Shown here one piece after another: positions 61,783 to 64,000 of a stretch of DNA of 64,000 nucleotides. Location of the stretch: contig VDFB02254968.1 of assembly GCA_007258455.2 (NCBI GenBank), positions 248,001 through 312,000 of the forward strand. Direction: 5' to 3'. Position 1 is the first letter of the stretch. The number at the start of each line of letters is the position of its first letter. This DNA comes from Sequoia sempervirens (lineage: Eukaryota; Streptophyta; Pinopsida; Cupressales; Cupressaceae). The position numbers and the translations under genes are program-made. The notes under the pieces were generated by a model. It did not search any database and was not told the DNA's origin. It saw only the letters and a list, made by a program, of their open reading frames with translations.

Positions 61783-63351
61783 TTTTGCAATAGGCAAGGA
61801 TACCTTCTATTAAATCCTTGTACATGATGTTAAATTTGCTAATGGATCTATGTAACAATGACGCCCTTACTTTTCTAGGAATAGTGGCTTTTCCTTCATC
61901 TTTAAGCCAATTATTGAAAAAGGGACATATCATAGTAAATATAAAGGATTTATGTGGCTACTAGAGTGTATACATGTACTAGAACATTTTACTCGCCATG
62001 TCTTCTTTTGTAATTCATTCTATGTTCTACAAGGTCTCCTAGCTTGGGATTTCCCATTAGCTTATGGGTCGTGTAAATCCTTAAGAAAATTGGGTCTAAG
62101 CACCTAAACAATAAATTAAATCATGTATGATTTGGTAATGATAACGGATTCATTAATAATACCTTAATCTAAAGAATTTGATAAATTTGATTATAAATTT
62201 AACTTAGTTCCTCTTAAATTGAGAAGATAAACCCAAGATTCAAATGAGATAAGAATTTGTTCCTTAATTAACCATTCACATCTCCAAGATCTACATAGAA
62301 GATATTTCCACGTCTTTTTTTATTAGGTTATAAACTATCCTTTCATATTCTAACAAATGTAGCATCATTGTACACACTCAATTTCACTTAATTTTCTTGA
62401 TTCCTCTGCTTCTAAATTTTGAATCTTGATATCCATGTAAAATTTGAAATCATGATTAAATATATTAAGTTCATGCATTTTAAGTTCCACCAAATTCAAA
62501 ATATTCACTTATAAACACATGGTTATAAATTAATTGGCTTGAATAATCTCCTTGGGTTCATTGCATGCCTCACTTTCCCAACTCTATTTATTAGTATATG
62601 TGAAGTCTCTTATAAATTGAATAGGGTCCATTGGAAATTCTAGGTAAAACATGGATTTGACATTCAAACATGAGATCCATTATAAAATATTTTTAAACCA
62701 ATACTAGTCCAACCACGCACTCAAAGATTAGCATTGTTTTCCACTAGACTTGAGTTCCTTTATAAATGAGCTTGTATAAATGTCTTATGTCTACAAAATT
62801 CTCAAGAGGTTTATTATATTTCAAATATAAATATGAGAATGTGAGTTAATTATGTTTAATAAACTTCTTGCCTCCACCACTCACTGAGGAACCGCAAACT
62901 TAAAATGTCTAGTTTCAAAAATGCAAGATAGCATATCAACTGACTATAATAGCTAGTACAAGTTCATAAATACCTCAGTCTTAAAACCATACTATCTAGC
63001 AAACTTGAGATTAACAAGTAAAATATAAATTTAATTTTTCATCTTGAGTTCAAGGAAATAATGGAATTCAAATATTATGCAAAACATGGATGTGACATTG
63101 TGGGTTAGTGACCTCAAGTAAAGCACTTTGGTTCCACTACACACTTGAACTTAAAATGTATTTACTAAGAAATATGAGAATATGATTTAAATGGAATTAA
63201 TAACACATCAAATTTGCAACTAGAAATGAGCCAAGATTACATGGAAATAATGTTTTTGAAGAGAAATCCATGTAATATAATCAACTCAAAAGATACACAA
63301 GAATCATAGATTCAAGAGAAATAAAAGACATTTTGACCAAGATATTATGAT

Positions 63352-63581
63352 TGTTGATGTCAACCACCTCCCAGGAGCACAACCTGCAAATAAATCTTCA
63401 CAGACGAGAGAAGCACTATGCTATTTCACTAGAGATGAAAATATATTCAAATGAAATATAGAATACATAATGTACAAGCTTTTTAAAGCCGTGAAAAATG
63501 TGATAGGTGAACAACTACCCAATATGAGAAAAAACCACCTACGTGATTAACCCTAAGTGAAAACTTAACACTACACTAACA
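63352..63581 (-). repeat. Copia LTR, third-copy counterpart of 42124-42383
   Basis: Same TGTT...AACA ends and adjacent polypurine run on the minus strand. It lacks the ~30-bp internal tandem duplication seen at 42266-42328. Confidence 0.65.
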
Positions 63582-64000
63582 CCCCCCTTAAGTGCAAACT
63601 TGGGGAGAATTATTATGCAAAATGAAAATGCAAGATGGGTCCCGGCTACAAGGTCATGTTAGGTACCCATTTACAACTGCAAATGCAAGAAAAATAAATC
63701 TCTCACAACAGGAGAAAAGGAGAAAAACACTGGGAAAAAACCCCTCTCCAAAAGAGAGAAAAAGAAAAACAAGATGCATGGATGGAGGACTCAGTAACAC
63801 CCCCTAAGGACTACATACATCATGCATATGTAATCAATGAGCCCCCCCCCATAAGAGGGAAAGAGAGAGGCTATATTTCCCCCCCACAATGTGTAATCAT
63901 CTACAAAAATGGTAAGTGTTTGAAGAAAAAACATGATCCAATGTCGAAAAACAACTTGTCTCCTTTTTGGAAGAAACAAAACCAAATACAAATGCAAGAA

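Larger units (their letters stand above)
58477..64000. repeat. Third, diverged copy of the GLR upstream block (no GLR)
   Basis: Homology begins at tatggtactt (58477, matching 4722 and 37339) and runs to the window end (64000, matching 42804). The GLR gene and promoter that lie next to this block in copies 1 and 2 are absent; an unrelated frame takes their place. It carries the same SINE and LTR, so it comes from one ancestral locus rather than from independent insertions. A 17-bp deletion lies in the SINE, and an extra ~110 bp starts at 61671. Confidence 0.88.

Overview
This window is nuclear DNA from a land plant with a large, transposon-rich genome. The evidence is three plant-type glutamate-receptor-like (GLR) genes with GT-AG introns, Ty1/copia and Ty3/gypsy remnants, L1-type LINE ORF1 and ORF2 fragments, a tRNA-derived SINE, hAT-like and other inverted-repeat DNA elements, and very AT-rich spacers. 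The TE load and sparse genes would suit a gymnosperm, but nothing here proves the clade. There is no prokaryotic content, CRISPR array, operon or rRNA/tRNA gene.

The only apparently intact host genes are three GLR genes, all on the minus strand: GLR-A (1107-4356), GLR-B (16191-19980) and GLR-C (33725-36973). I rebuilt each as six exons whose phases add up exactly, giving 848, 858 and 848 aa. The fourth exon is a 32-nt micro-exon that supplies the pore loop. Without it the models break between M1 and the next membrane segment. GLR-A and GLR-C are nearly identical, lying in a block of at least 7.7 kb (1-7713 and 32619-40330). The first copy of this block stops exactly at a 100-N gap (7714-7813), so false duplication in the assembly is a live alternative to a real tandem duplication. 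A third, more diverged copy of the GLR upstream part of the block occupies 58477-64000, without a GLR gene.

Layout: 1-7713 GLR-A block; 7814-10072 minus-strand gypsy gag and candidate LTR; 10140-12309 a T/G-rich LINE-like retroposon split by a small TIR element; 12310-15420 AT-rich DNA and a decayed LINE ORF2 end; 15540-16010 a tandem array at the 3' side of GLR-B; 16191-19980 GLR-B; 20231-28948 an 8.7-kb element with ~0.9-kb inverted ends that starts about 250 bp upstream of the GLR-B start codon and carries a nested ORF1-only LINE; 28949-32618 unassigned; 32619-40330 GLR-C block; 40331-48200 continuation of the block plus an old minus-strand copia; 48200-51344 spacer and a hAT-like MITE; 51412-56466 a complete but dead copia element; 57085-57507 an inverted repeat with an array of GGGATCCC palindromes; 57925-58497 an unrecognised ORF; 58477-64000 the third copy of the block.

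The GLR products should be plasma-membrane or endomembrane ligand-gated cation channels, which work as tetramers. The rest of the window is the repeat environment that has reshaped the flanks, introns and promoters of this cluster. I found no convincing new multi-gene system. The most interesting points are the pore micro-exon, the promoter repeat difference between paralogues, the long-TIR element beside the GLR-B promoter, the ORF1-only LINE, the palindrome array, and the one-sided coding differences of GLR-A.
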